Positions 1 through 5,504 of a DNA stretch of 6,746 nt are shown piece by piece; positions within the stretch are counted from its first letter, which is position 1; each line of letters starts with the position of its first letter. The DNA comes from Scatomorpha sp964345235 (GTDB lineage: Bacteria; Bacillota; Clostridia; Oscillospirales; Oscillospiraceae), in NCBI GenBank assembly GCA_964345235.1, contig CAYFQE010000036.1:1-6746 (forward strand). The letters run 5' to 3'. The notes under the pieces are model-generated. The model did no database searches. It saw nothing but the letters and a program-made list of their open reading frames with translations, and was not told where the DNA came from. The translations under genes were made by a program, and so were the position numbers.

Positions 1-14
1 TTTTTTCAACACTT

Positions 15-49
15 AAAGCCGGACTCTCTCACGCATGAGTCACGGTTTT
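15..49 (+). terminator. Hairpin at left edge, possible terminator or leader stem
   Basis: Bases 15-26 pair with 37-49: AAAGCCGGACTC against GAGTC-a-CGGTTTT, with one bulged A at 42, one G-T pair and a 10-base loop (27-36). The stem ends in TTTT (46-49), as in an intrinsic terminator for a plus-strand gene lying left of the window. The T run is short and shared with the stem. Only about 45 bases separate it from the lipoprotein start, and no clear promoter lies between, so it may instead be a stem in that gene's leader. Confidence 0.35.
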
Positions 50-95
50 GGGTTGCTAAAAGGCTGCAAAACAATCAAAAAGGAGGGCGCATGTT

Positions 96-836
96 ATGAA
101 AAAAGACAAAAGAAAAGTAGCTTCATCAGTTTTATCTCTGTTAGTAGCGGCGGTATTGCTCTTATCAATGCCGGCTCTAACAGCTTGTAACAATCAGTCG
201 AAAACACCTGCAGAAAACAGCTCTGCAGCGAGCCCGAATGCTGAAGCCGCCCCTTCTCAGGAACCTGCGGATACTGCAGCTCCGGAAACCCCTAAATACA
301 TAATAGACTTGATTGGTGAATTTCCGACCTTACATGTTTTGGGTGATGGTAAATTCACACGGGACAACGAACGAATTCTTGCGGACAACACAGCCACAGG
401 TGATACTGCGTTGATGAGAACAGTTAAGATTGAGCCGGGAGAGCATGTTTTGATAGAAATACGCGCCATATTACATGAAGGTACAGCTTTCGGTATTATG
501 ATTGGAGAAAAGAATTATGACGATTCTTTTAAGACCGGCTGGTTTTGCGTGAATGCGGACGTTAATCAGAGAGGCTCAAGGCTTTTCGGCACGAAAATTT
601 CAAATGTGGCCGCTCTAATTAAAGACCGAAATTTTGGTGTTGGAAAGGAAACATGTCTCGCTTTGGAAATTCTTCCTGACAAAACAATTCGCGCTTATTA
701 TAACGGCAAGGAATATACGGACGATACTGTAGTCATCAAAGATTTCGAAGGAGGTTTTCCCGGAATCATGACTTACAGGGGAAAGGTGGAATTTATTTCC
801 GCAATGCTGACCTATATTGGCAAAGAAGGTCCTTGA
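96..836 (+). CDS. Secreted lipoprotein with C-terminal beta-rich domain
   Basis: A 246-residue protein predicted to be exported and lipid-anchored on the outer face of the membrane. Residues 1-8 are Lys/Arg-rich, 10-27 hydrophobic, and L28-T29-A30-C31 is a lipobox, so C31 is the expected lipidated residue. Residues 32-66 are an Ala/Pro/Ser/Glu-rich flexible spacer. Residues about 67-246 alternate hydrophobic and polar residues and contain patterns such as FGIMIGEKN, GWFCVNAD, RAYYNGKEY and GKVEFISAML, reminiscent of concanavalin-like beta-sandwich domains (GH32 C-terminal or LamG-like). That fold is my inference. The ATG at 96 is preceded by AGGAGG (81-86) at good spacing; an ATG at 91 reads only Met-Leu-stop. 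I do not recognise a specific family or substrate. It is transcribed alone and converges on the 4Fe-4S gene. Confidence 0.88.
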   Translation: MKKDKRKVASSVLSLLVAAVLLLSMPALTACNNQSKTPAENSSAASPNAEAAPSQEPADTAAPETPKYIIDLIGEFPTLHVLGDGKFTRDNERILADNTATGDTALMRTVKIEPGEHVLIEIRAILHEGTAFGIMIGEKNYDDSFKTGWFCVNADVNQRGSRLFGTKISNVAALIKDRNFGVGKETCLALEILPDKTIRAYYNGKEYTDDTVVIKDFEGGFPGIMTYRGKVEFISAMLTYIGKEGP

Positions 837-863
837 GCCTAAGTTGACATTACCCTGAAGTTT

Positions 864-875
864 AATGTATACATT
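864..875. repeat. 12-bp perfect palindrome with adjacent direct repeat
   Basis: AATGTATACATT is its own reverse complement. It overlaps a near direct repeat, TACATTGTC (870-878) followed at once by TACATTGTA (879-887). The element lies between two convergent genes, just upstream of their shared terminator, so an operator role is not obvious. It could be a chance AT-rich palindrome. Confidence 0.3.
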
Positions 876-902
876 GTCTACATTGTAAGTGGTAAACAAA
901 AG

Positions 903-934
903 TCGAGCACCCCTCTATGGCGGTGCTCGATTTT
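903..934. terminator. Bidirectional intrinsic terminator
   Basis: A perfect 9-bp stem, TCGAGCACC (903-911) with GGTGCTCGA (922-930), has a 10-base loop and is followed by TTTT (931-934). Read on the minus strand, the same hairpin is followed by a T-rich run (complement of 891-902). It lies between the convergent lipoprotein and 4Fe-4S genes and probably ends both transcripts. Confidence 0.75.
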
Positions 935-957
935 AAGTTCATTTAAGGCAGACATAT

Positions 958-979
958 AGCTTATATTCGGATATAGGCT
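958..979 (-). other. Small hairpin at the 3' end of the 4Fe-4S gene
   Basis: AGCTTATAT (958-966) and ATATAGGCT (971-979) form a 9-bp stem with one G-T pair around a TCGG tetraloop. It touches the stop codon of the minus-strand 4Fe-4S gene. No T run follows, so it is not a terminator by itself; a role in 3' end protection is possible but unproven. Confidence 0.3.
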
Positions 980-1692
980 CAGTCTAAAATCTTGCCGCTT
1001 TGTGAAATTGTGACCACCTGCCACGGGATAAATTTGCCGCTTTGTTGAAGCGCTTTTTTTACGGCCAATTCCAGCCCCCCGCAACAAGGAACCTCCATGC
1101 GCACAAGTTTTACGCTTTTTATCTCGTTGTTTTTAATAATCTCGCCAAGCTTCTGCGAATAGTCTGTTGAGTCGAGCTTAGGACAACCTATGAGCGTTAC
1201 ATGCCCTTTCATAAAGTCCTCATGAAATGCCGCATAGGCGTAGGCCGTGCAGTCGGCCGCTATGAGCAGCTTGGCTCCCAAATAATTCGGCGAATTTACG
1301 GGTGCGAGTTTTATTTGAACAGGCCAGCTCGAGAGACGGCTTTGCGGCTTATAGCAAAACTCTCCGGACTCGATTAAAGTCTCATTCCGATTAAGAGCTG
1401 TTACTCTGTTTCCTGGACAGCCTTTATGTTCGGCATCGGGCTTTATTTTGAGGCGTTTCTCCATATTTTTCTTTACGGCCTCTTCATCATAGGCATCGGC
1501 TTCTCGTTCTACAAAGCTTATAGCTCCCGTAGGACAGGTCGGCAAGCAGTCGCCCAGGCCGTCGCAATAGTCGTCCCTGAGAAGCCTGGCTTTGCCCTCT
1601 ATTATGCCTATGGCTCCTTCGTGACAGGCTTCTGCGCAAGAGCCGCAACCGTTGCATTTATCCTCATTAATTTCTATGATTCTTCTAATCAT
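979..1692 (-). CDS. 4Fe-4S ferredoxin-domain protein, two clusters
   Basis: A 237-residue cytoplasmic iron-sulfur protein, presumably an electron carrier or redox-enzyme partner. Its N-terminal ferredoxin domain (1-60) has a full CxxCxxCxxxC motif (C13, C16, C19, C23) and a second, incomplete motif, C43-DGLGD-C49-LPT-C53-P, in which the usual second cysteine is Leu46. From memory, CDGLGxC is typical of this clostridial family, so this is probably not damage. The C-terminal half (about 88-237) has further conserved-looking cysteine motifs: GCPG (91-94), DCTAYAYAAF (147-156), GCPKLD (169-174) and PCCGGLE (202-208). No membrane segment is seen. GGAGG (1699-1703) lies 6 bases before the ATG. The promoter and first 24 codons lie in a tandem duplication. 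The exact reaction is unknown; relatives often sit near hybrid-cluster-protein genes, but none is visible here. Confidence 0.9.
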   Translation of the reverse strand: MIRRIIEINEDKCNGCGSCAEACHEGAIGIIEGKARLLRDDYCDGLGDCLPTCPTGAISFVEREADAYDEEAVKKNMEKRLKIKPDAEHKGCPGNRVTALNRNETLIESGEFCYKPQSRLSSWPVQIKLAPVNSPNYLGAKLLIAADCTAYAYAAFHEDFMKGHVTLIGCPKLDSTDYSQKLGEIIKNNEIKSVKLVRMEVPCCGGLELAVKKALQQSGKFIPWQVVTISQSGKILD

Positions 1693-1723
1693 TTTCTGCC
1701 TCCGTTTTTGTTTATACTTGAAA

Positions 1724-1753
1724 ATTATGATTTTGTTGTCATACTAATATCAA
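1724..1753 (-). promoter_or_regulatory. Proximal promoter of the 4Fe-4S gene
   Basis: On the minus strand, TTGATA (1753-1748) and CATAAT (1729-1724) are 18 bp apart; each matches the sigma-A consensus at 5 of 6 positions. Expected transcription start is near 1717, giving a leader of about 25 bases that holds the GGAGG. The -35 box directly abuts the stop codon of the upstream mini-ORF. Confidence 0.55.
1736..1753. promoter_or_regulatory. Rex-like inverted repeat, proximal copy
   Basis: TTGTCATACTAATATCAA is an imperfect 18-bp inverted repeat whose minus-strand left end is the -35 box. Against the Rex-type operator TTGTTAA-N4-TTAACAA, I count 10 matches in 14 specified positions. A repressor bound here would block the promoter. 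The match is partial, so the regulator is uncertain. Confidence 0.3.
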
Positions 1754-1834
1754 TTATACTACGTGACAGGCTTCTGCGCAAGAGCCGCAACCGTTGCATT
1801 TATCCTCATTAATTTCTATGATTCTTCTAATCAT
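1754..1834 (-). pseudogene. 26-codon mini-ferredoxin ORF, truncated duplicate
   Basis: The upstream copy of the tandem duplication carries the start of the 4Fe-4S gene again: ATG at 1834, 24 codons identical in protein sequence to the full gene, then Val-Val-TAA read from the junction (1762-1754). The peptide keeps the whole CNGCGSCAEAC motif, so all four cysteines of one [4Fe-4S] cluster are present. It also has the same GGAGG site (1841-1845) and a duplicated promoter, so transcription and translation are plausible. Its stop lies about 60 bases before the full gene's start. It is most simply a broken by-product of the duplication, but a short Fe-S-binding leader peptide cannot be excluded. 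Confidence 0.5.
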
Positions 1835-1865
1835 TTTCTGCCTCCGTTTTTGTTTATACTTGAAA

Positions 1866-1895
1866 ATTATGATTTTGTTGTCATATTAATATCAA
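1866..1895 (-). promoter_or_regulatory. Distal duplicate promoter, before the mini-ORF
   Basis: A second copy of TTGATA (1895-1890), 18-bp spacer and CATAAT (1871-1866) on the minus strand. It is the original outer promoter if the duplication arose as it appears. Transcripts would start near 1859, read the mini-ORF and continue into the full 4Fe-4S gene. Confidence 0.5.
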
Positions 1896-1902
1896 TTATA
1901 CT
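1875..1902 (+). promoter_or_regulatory. Weak candidate promoter for the DUF2804 gene
   Basis: TATACT (1897-1902) matches the -10 consensus at 5 of 6 positions. A poor -35, TTGTTG (1875-1880), lies 16 bp upstream. Transcription would start near 1909, about 59 bases before the ATG. It overlaps the distal Rex-like repeat. GATAAT (1936-1941) is an alternative -10 without a good -35. Confidence 0.25.
1878..1895. promoter_or_regulatory. Rex-like inverted repeat, distal copy
   Basis: TTGTCATATTAATATCAA has the same 10 of 14 match to the Rex-type operator as the proximal copy. Its centre, ATATTAATAT (1883-1892), is a perfect palindrome. The single difference between the duplicate units (1744 versus 1886) falls in this centre and breaks the perfect palindrome in the proximal copy. 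It sits between the divergent 4Fe-4S and DUF2804 genes and could affect both. Confidence 0.3.
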
Positions 1903-1967
1903 ACTTATATTAATTTTATGATAGAATCGGTGACAGATAATATTGAGCGAGAAACGGAGATAGAATT

Positions 1968-3005
1968 ATGCAACATGAAATTAAGAAGCGGCATGCGCTT
2001 TTGGATGAAAAAGGCCATTTGATTGAGCCTGGCTACACAAAAGGTCTGCTCATGGATTATGACAGGAGCGCTATAAAGGCCGGCGCGCTTAGAATTAAGG
2101 AGTGGGACTATTATTTAATCACTATGGATGACGAGTTTGCCGTTGCACTCACAGTGGCTGACAACTCTTACATGGGACTCGATTCCATATCGCTTATTGA
2201 CTTTAAAGAGGGCTGGGAGCAGACGACATCCCCGATGCTTATCATGACCATGGGCAAGAGAAAGCTCCCCTCAGGCTCGGACAAGGGAGACGTAATCGCA
2301 AACGGAAAAAACTATTTCATTCACTTTAAGCACCACGGTGACCACCGTATTCTGAGCTTTAAGATGGATAATTTTAAAGACGGAAAGCAAATAAAGGGTG
2401 AAATTAGGCTTGAAAACATTGAGCAGGATTCGATGGTAATCGCAACTCCGTTTAAGGAAAAGAAAACAGCCTTCTACTACAATCAGAAAATTGTCGGTAT
2501 GCCCGCAACGGGAAAGCTTGAGTTCGACGGTAAAGTCTATGCCTTCGAAGAGGGAAAATCTTTCGGACTTCTCGACTGGGGCAGAGGCGTTTGGACCTAT
2601 GACAACACCTGGTATTGGGGCGCAGCGCACGGAATGTTGGGCGAACACCGCTTTGGTTGGAACATAGGCTATGGCTTTGGCGACACTTCGGCCGCAAGCG
2701 AGAATATGCTTTTTTACGACGGCATTGCCCACAAATTGGGGCGCCTCAGCTTCAACATAGCTAAAACTGCGGATGGCAAAGATGATTATATGAGTCCGTG
2801 GACATTCACTTCCGACGATGGAAGATTTGAGATGGAATTTAAACCGGTTCTCGACAGAGCATCGAACACCGATTTTAAGATTCTTTGCTCCGACCAGCAC
2901 CAAGTGTTTGGATATTTTTCTGGTACTGTTACCCTTGACGACGCCACTGTGCTGGAAATTAAGGACTTCTTCGGATTTGCCGAAAAGGTTAGGAATAAGT
3001 GGTAA
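1968..3005 (+). CDS. DUF2804 family protein, function unknown
   Basis: A 345-residue protein assigned to DUF2804 from remembered family signatures: DWGRGVW (203-209) followed by an aromatic run TYDNTWYWGAAHG (210-222), then GWNIGYGFGDTSAASEN (230-246) and an FYDG motif (249-252), ending in FFGFAEKVRNKW (334-345). The length is usual for the family. The many alternating beta-type stretches suggest a lipocalin-like barrel pair, as in AttH/CrtC-type proteins; this is inference. There is no signal peptide or membrane segment, so it is probably cytoplasmic. GGAGA (1956-1960) sits 7 bases before the ATG. It is divergent from the 4Fe-4S gene and convergent with the DUF368 gene, sharing a terminator with the latter. 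No substrate or reaction is known to me. Confidence 0.88.
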   Translation: MQHEIKKRHALLDEKGHLIEPGYTKGLLMDYDRSAIKAGALRIKEWDYYLITMDDEFAVALTVADNSYMGLDSISLIDFKEGWEQTTSPMLIMTMGKRKLPSGSDKGDVIANGKNYFIHFKHHGDHRILSFKMDNFKDGKQIKGEIRLENIEQDSMVIATPFKEKKTAFYYNQKIVGMPATGKLEFDGKVYAFEEGKSFGLLDWGRGVWTYDNTWYWGAAHGMLGEHRFGWNIGYGFGDTSAASENMLFYDGIAHKLGRLSFNIAKTADGKDDYMSPWTFTSDDGRFEMEFKPVLDRASNTDFKILCSDQHQVFGYFSGTVTLDDATVLEIKDFFGFAEKVRNKW

Positions 3006-3032
3006 GCTTATAGATATGCTTGCATATATACA

Positions 3033-3060
3033 AAGGGTCTGCCTCGTGAGGCAGACCCTT
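3033..3060. terminator. Strong shared hairpin between convergent genes
   Basis: A perfect 12-bp stem, AAGGGTCTGCCT (3033-3044) with AGGCAGACCCTT (3049-3060), closes on a CGTG tetraloop. T runs on both sides are modest (plus: TTTT within 3065-3068). Its position between the DUF2804 stop (3005) and the DUF368 stop (3086) supports a bidirectional terminator. Confidence 0.72.
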
Positions 3061-3085
3061 GACATTTTCATAAGACTTTAAGCTT

Positions 3086-3937
3086 TTATTCAGCTTGTGA
3101 CTTTAATTTATCACATATAGAGGAAAGCAGGTACGAAACGACTGCACCTCCTAAAATGCACAGAATGTTTATAATCCACTGCGATGCCGACTCGACTCTG
3201 TAAGGTAAAATCATAACCACTGTTGCCGCAACTATTCCGATAACTCCGTGAGAAACGGCGGAATAGCTTTTTCTGTATGCAGCTGCAACCGCTTTAGGAA
3301 AAAGCACCATGCAAAACAGTATTCCTATTGCCATCGGGATAATCACAAGCATATTCAGATTTGCGATTCCTTCGAGCATGGGCTGATATAGACCGAAAAA
3401 TAAAAGTAGCGAAGACGAGCCAAGACCCGGCACTACTATGCCAAGCCCCCAAAGTATGCCGCAAAAAATATATGCAAAGAAGCTTGGAGCTATCATGAGC
3501 GAAAGCTTTGTTTTTAAGCTGAAGAGAACAAGCATCATAACTGCAAAGCAGACTATGAGTGAAACATAAGAATTTCCGTTTCTCCCGCTATTACCCGCAT
3601 CTCTCCACAACTCCGGAAAGGTTCCTAAAATGAAGCCTACAAAAACGCAGGTTGCAACCATCACATTTCTTTCTAAAAGAGTAGCGGCAAGACCGGATAA
3701 TCCGACAAACCCGGCCGCAACTCCCAGCAAGAATATGCCAAGCATAAATCCATGCTTTTTTATTCCCGTTTTCAATGACGAAAATGTTTCCATTAAAGGC
3801 TGGTACATTCCGAAAGCAACACAAAGCGTGCCTCCGCTTATTCCGGGAAGAATAGCTCCAAAGCCGACAACGGCGCCTTCTAAAAACCACATGAGCCACA
3901 ACAGCAATTTATTCTTTTGTCCTGTACCTGTACTCAA
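3086..3937 (-). CDS. DUF368 membrane protein, PopT-type polyprenyl-phosphate translocase
   Basis: A multi-pass membrane protein of 283 residues from the TTG start chosen here. DUF368 (PopT) proteins are reported to carry undecaprenyl phosphate back across the membrane for reuse in wall and surface polymer synthesis. The protein shows a visible internal repeat: LPGISGGT followed by GMYQPLME in the first half, and VPGLGSSS followed by GLYQPMLE in the second, as expected for two inverted halves with re-entrant loops. Several hydrophobic segments run to the end, with a short Lys/Glu tail. Start choice: an ATG at 3991 would add 18 polar residues but lies about 5 bases from the expected transcription start and lacks a ribosome binding site. 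TTG at 3937 has AAGGAGG (3949-3955) 11 bases upstream. The gene has its own promoter after nfnB. Confidence 0.87.
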   Translation of the reverse strand: MSTGTGQKNKLLLWLMWFLEGAVVGFGAILPGISGGTLCVAFGMYQPLMETFSSLKTGIKKHGFMLGIFLLGVAAGFVGLSGLAATLLERNVMVATCVFVGFILGTFPELWRDAGNSGRNGNSYVSLIVCFAVMMLVLFSLKTKLSLMIAPSFFAYIFCGILWGLGIVVPGLGSSSLLLFFGLYQPMLEGIANLNMLVIIPMAIGILFCMVLFPKAVAAAYRKSYSAVSHGVIGIVAATVVMILPYRVESASQWIINILCILGGAVVSYLLSSICDKLKSQAE

Positions 3938-4002
3938 TACTTTTACATCCTCCTTGAGAGAATTTGATATATGAGATACTCGAAATTTCATTAATCCGTT
4001 CG

Positions 4003-4031
4003 ATTATACCATCTATTCGTCAATCTGACAA
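4003..4031 (-). promoter_or_regulatory. Promoter of the DUF368 gene
   Basis: On the minus strand, TTGTCA (4031-4026, 5 of 6) and a perfect TATAAT (4008-4003) are separated by 17 bp. Transcription should start near 3996. This gives a leader of about 60 bases to the TTG start at 3937 but almost none to the ATG at 3991, and so helps decide the start. Confidence 0.68.
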
Positions 4032-4082
4032 AGAGAAAAACCGGCTTTTTGCACTTATCCTGAAAGTGTATATGTCCTCCCT

Positions 4083-5492
4083 TTATTTTTCCGAAAGCAT
4101 CTCGTGAATAGCATTTGCGGCAACCTTACCCGCGCCCATTGCAGATATGACTGTTGCGGCTCCTGTTACCGCATCTCCGCCTGCAAATACATTCTCTCGG
4201 GAGGTAAGCCCGTTCTCATCGACAATAATTCCTCCTCGATTATTGACTTTTAGACCCTTTGTTGTGGACTTAATCAGTGGATTGGGGCTTGTGCCTATAG
4301 CAATTACCACGGTGTCAACCTCGAGCGTAAACTCACTGCCGGGTATTTCGACCGCAACACGCCTGCCGTCTTTACCTTCGTCTCCAAGCCCCATTTTAAT
4401 GCAACGAATTCCGCTGACAAAGTTATTTTTCGGATCGTAAGGATCTTCGGGATTTTTATATCCGAGAATCTCAACAGGATTGCAGAGCAGGTGGAATTCG
4501 ATGCCCTCTTCCTCGGCATGCTCGACTTCCTCGCGTCTTGCAGGAAGCTCTTCCATTGAACGACGGTAGACAATATACACATTGTCGGCACCGAGTCTTA
4601 AAGCGGTTCTTGCCGCATCCATCGCTACATTGCCGCCTCCGACAACTGCGACATTTCCGCCCTTCATAATCGGGGTTATCGAGTCCTCGCGGTACGCTTT
4701 CATCAAATTGCTTCTGGTCAGAAATTCGTTGGCGGAATATACACCTTTGTACGCCTCTCCCGGAATATTCATGAAGTTCGGCAAACCGGCTCCCGAGCCA
4801 ATGAATACGGCCTCGTAACCCATATCGAAAAGTTCGTCAACTGTCAGCGTTTTACCTATTATGATATTGGTTTCGATATTGACACCGAGCTCTTTTAGTG
4901 TTTCAAGTTCTTTAAGCAAAATTGATTCTGGCAAGCGGAATTCGGGTATGCCGTAGATAAGTACACCGCCGGCGGCGTGAAGGGCCTCGTATATCGTTAC
5001 ACTATATCCCTTTTTCGCAAGGTCACCGGCGCAAGTAAGTCCGGAGGGACCCGATCCGACTATGGCAACACGGTGCCCGTTGCTTTCGGGAGCTTGCGCC
5101 TTCTCTTTGGAATATGTGTTGTGCCAGTCGGCCACAAACCTCTCTAATCTTCCTATACCGACAGATTCAAACTTTTTAGAGAGAGTACACATGCTTTCAC
5201 ACTGCGTTTCCTGAGGGCAAACTCTGCCGCAGACAGCCGGAAGCGATGAGGACTTAGCTATAATTTGATATGCGCCCTCGAAATCGCCCTCTTTAATTTT
5301 TGAAATAAAATCCGGGATTTGAATACTCACGGGGCATCCCTTAATGCAGGGAGCATTTTTGCAGTTTAGGCAACGATTTGCCTCTGCTATCGCAATTTCT
5401 TCGGTATATCCAAGCGCTACTTCCTTAAAATTATGCGCCCTTACCGAAGGCTCTTGAGTGGGCATTTCATGTCTTTTGGGAATTATCGCCAT
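4083..5492 (-). CDS. nfnB: NfnB, large subunit of electron-bifurcating NADH-dependent ferredoxin:NADP+ oxidoreductase
   Basis: A 469-residue cytoplasmic flavoprotein of the GltD/GltA family. With NfnA it makes NADPH from NADP+ using NADH and reduced ferredoxin together; NfnB holds the bifurcating FAD and the NADP(H) and ferredoxin side. The N-terminal Fe-S domain has C41, C44, C49, C53 and C88, C92, C98, C102. By analogy with NfnL and dihydropyrimidine dehydrogenase, the second cluster probably uses a non-cysteine ligand, with E117 the candidate. The FAD fold has GSGPSG (146-151) and E169; the NADPH fold has GGGNVA (285-290) and R310-R311. A terminal GGDAV motif (438-442) completes the FAD site. 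AAAGGAGA overlaps the nfnA stop and lies 7 bases before the ATG, indicating coupled translation. Without nfnA beside it, glutamate synthase small subunit would be an equal reading. Confidence 0.94.
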   Translation of the reverse strand: MAIIPKRHEMPTQEPSVRAHNFKEVALGYTEEIAIAEANRCLNCKNAPCIKGCPVSIQIPDFISKIKEGDFEGAYQIIAKSSSLPAVCGRVCPQETQCESMCTLSKKFESVGIGRLERFVADWHNTYSKEKAQAPESNGHRVAIVGSGPSGLTCAGDLAKKGYSVTIYEALHAAGGVLIYGIPEFRLPESILLKELETLKELGVNIETNIIIGKTLTVDELFDMGYEAVFIGSGAGLPNFMNIPGEAYKGVYSANEFLTRSNLMKAYREDSITPIMKGGNVAVVGGGNVAMDAARTALRLGADNVYIVYRRSMEELPARREEVEHAEEEGIEFHLLCNPVEILGYKNPEDPYDPKNNFVSGIRCIKMGLGDEGKDGRRVAVEIPGSEFTLEVDTVVIAIGTSPNPLIKSTTKGLKVNNRGGIIVDENGLTSRENVFAGGDAVTGAATVISAMGAGKVAANAIHEMLSEK

Positions 5493-5504
5493 TACATGTC
5501 TCCT

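Larger units (their letters stand above)
1620..1904. repeat. 142-bp tandem duplication across a gene start and promoter
   Basis: Bases 1620-1762 recur at 1762-1904, an offset of 142. I find one difference, C at 1744 against T at 1886. The unit holds codons 1-24 of the minus-strand 4Fe-4S gene, its GGAGG site and its promoter. Only one shared base (C) marks the junction at 1762, so no long flanking homology explains it. The near identity suggests a recent event, or an assembly artefact. Confidence 0.97.

Noticed and set aside
13..57. Resemblance to the 3' half of a c-di-GMP-I (GEMM) riboswitch (AAAGCC, then GGGTTGC)
   Set aside because: The 5' half would lie outside the window, the conserved spacing does not fit, and the bases pair better as one simple hairpin. 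A covariance search with upstream sequence would settle it.
91..99. Minimal ORF Met-Leu-stop overlapping the lipoprotein start by ATGA
   Set aside because: It probably arises by chance; the ribosome binding site is better placed for the ATG at 96.
844..873. TTGACA with TATACA 18 bp downstream, a possible plus-strand promoter
   Set aside because: The transcript would meet the 903-934 terminator after some 20-30 bases, and no gene follows on that strand.
1620..1904. The tandem repeat as an insertion sequence or CRISPR
   Set aside because: There are only two abutting copies, without spacers, terminal inverted repeats, target-site duplications or a transposase. It is a simple local duplication.
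2271..3071. A 266-codon open frame on the minus strand opposite the DUF2804 gene
   Set aside because: It is antisense to a gene with clear family motifs, has no recognisable domain, and crosses the shared terminator hairpin. It is a by-product of codon composition.
4021..4070. Possible terminator after nfnB (CACTT with AAGTG, then a T run on the minus strand)
   Set aside because: The stem is only 5 bp with a 7-base loop, and the T run is separated from it by an A-rich GCCGG stretch. Read-through into the DUF368 gene remains possible.
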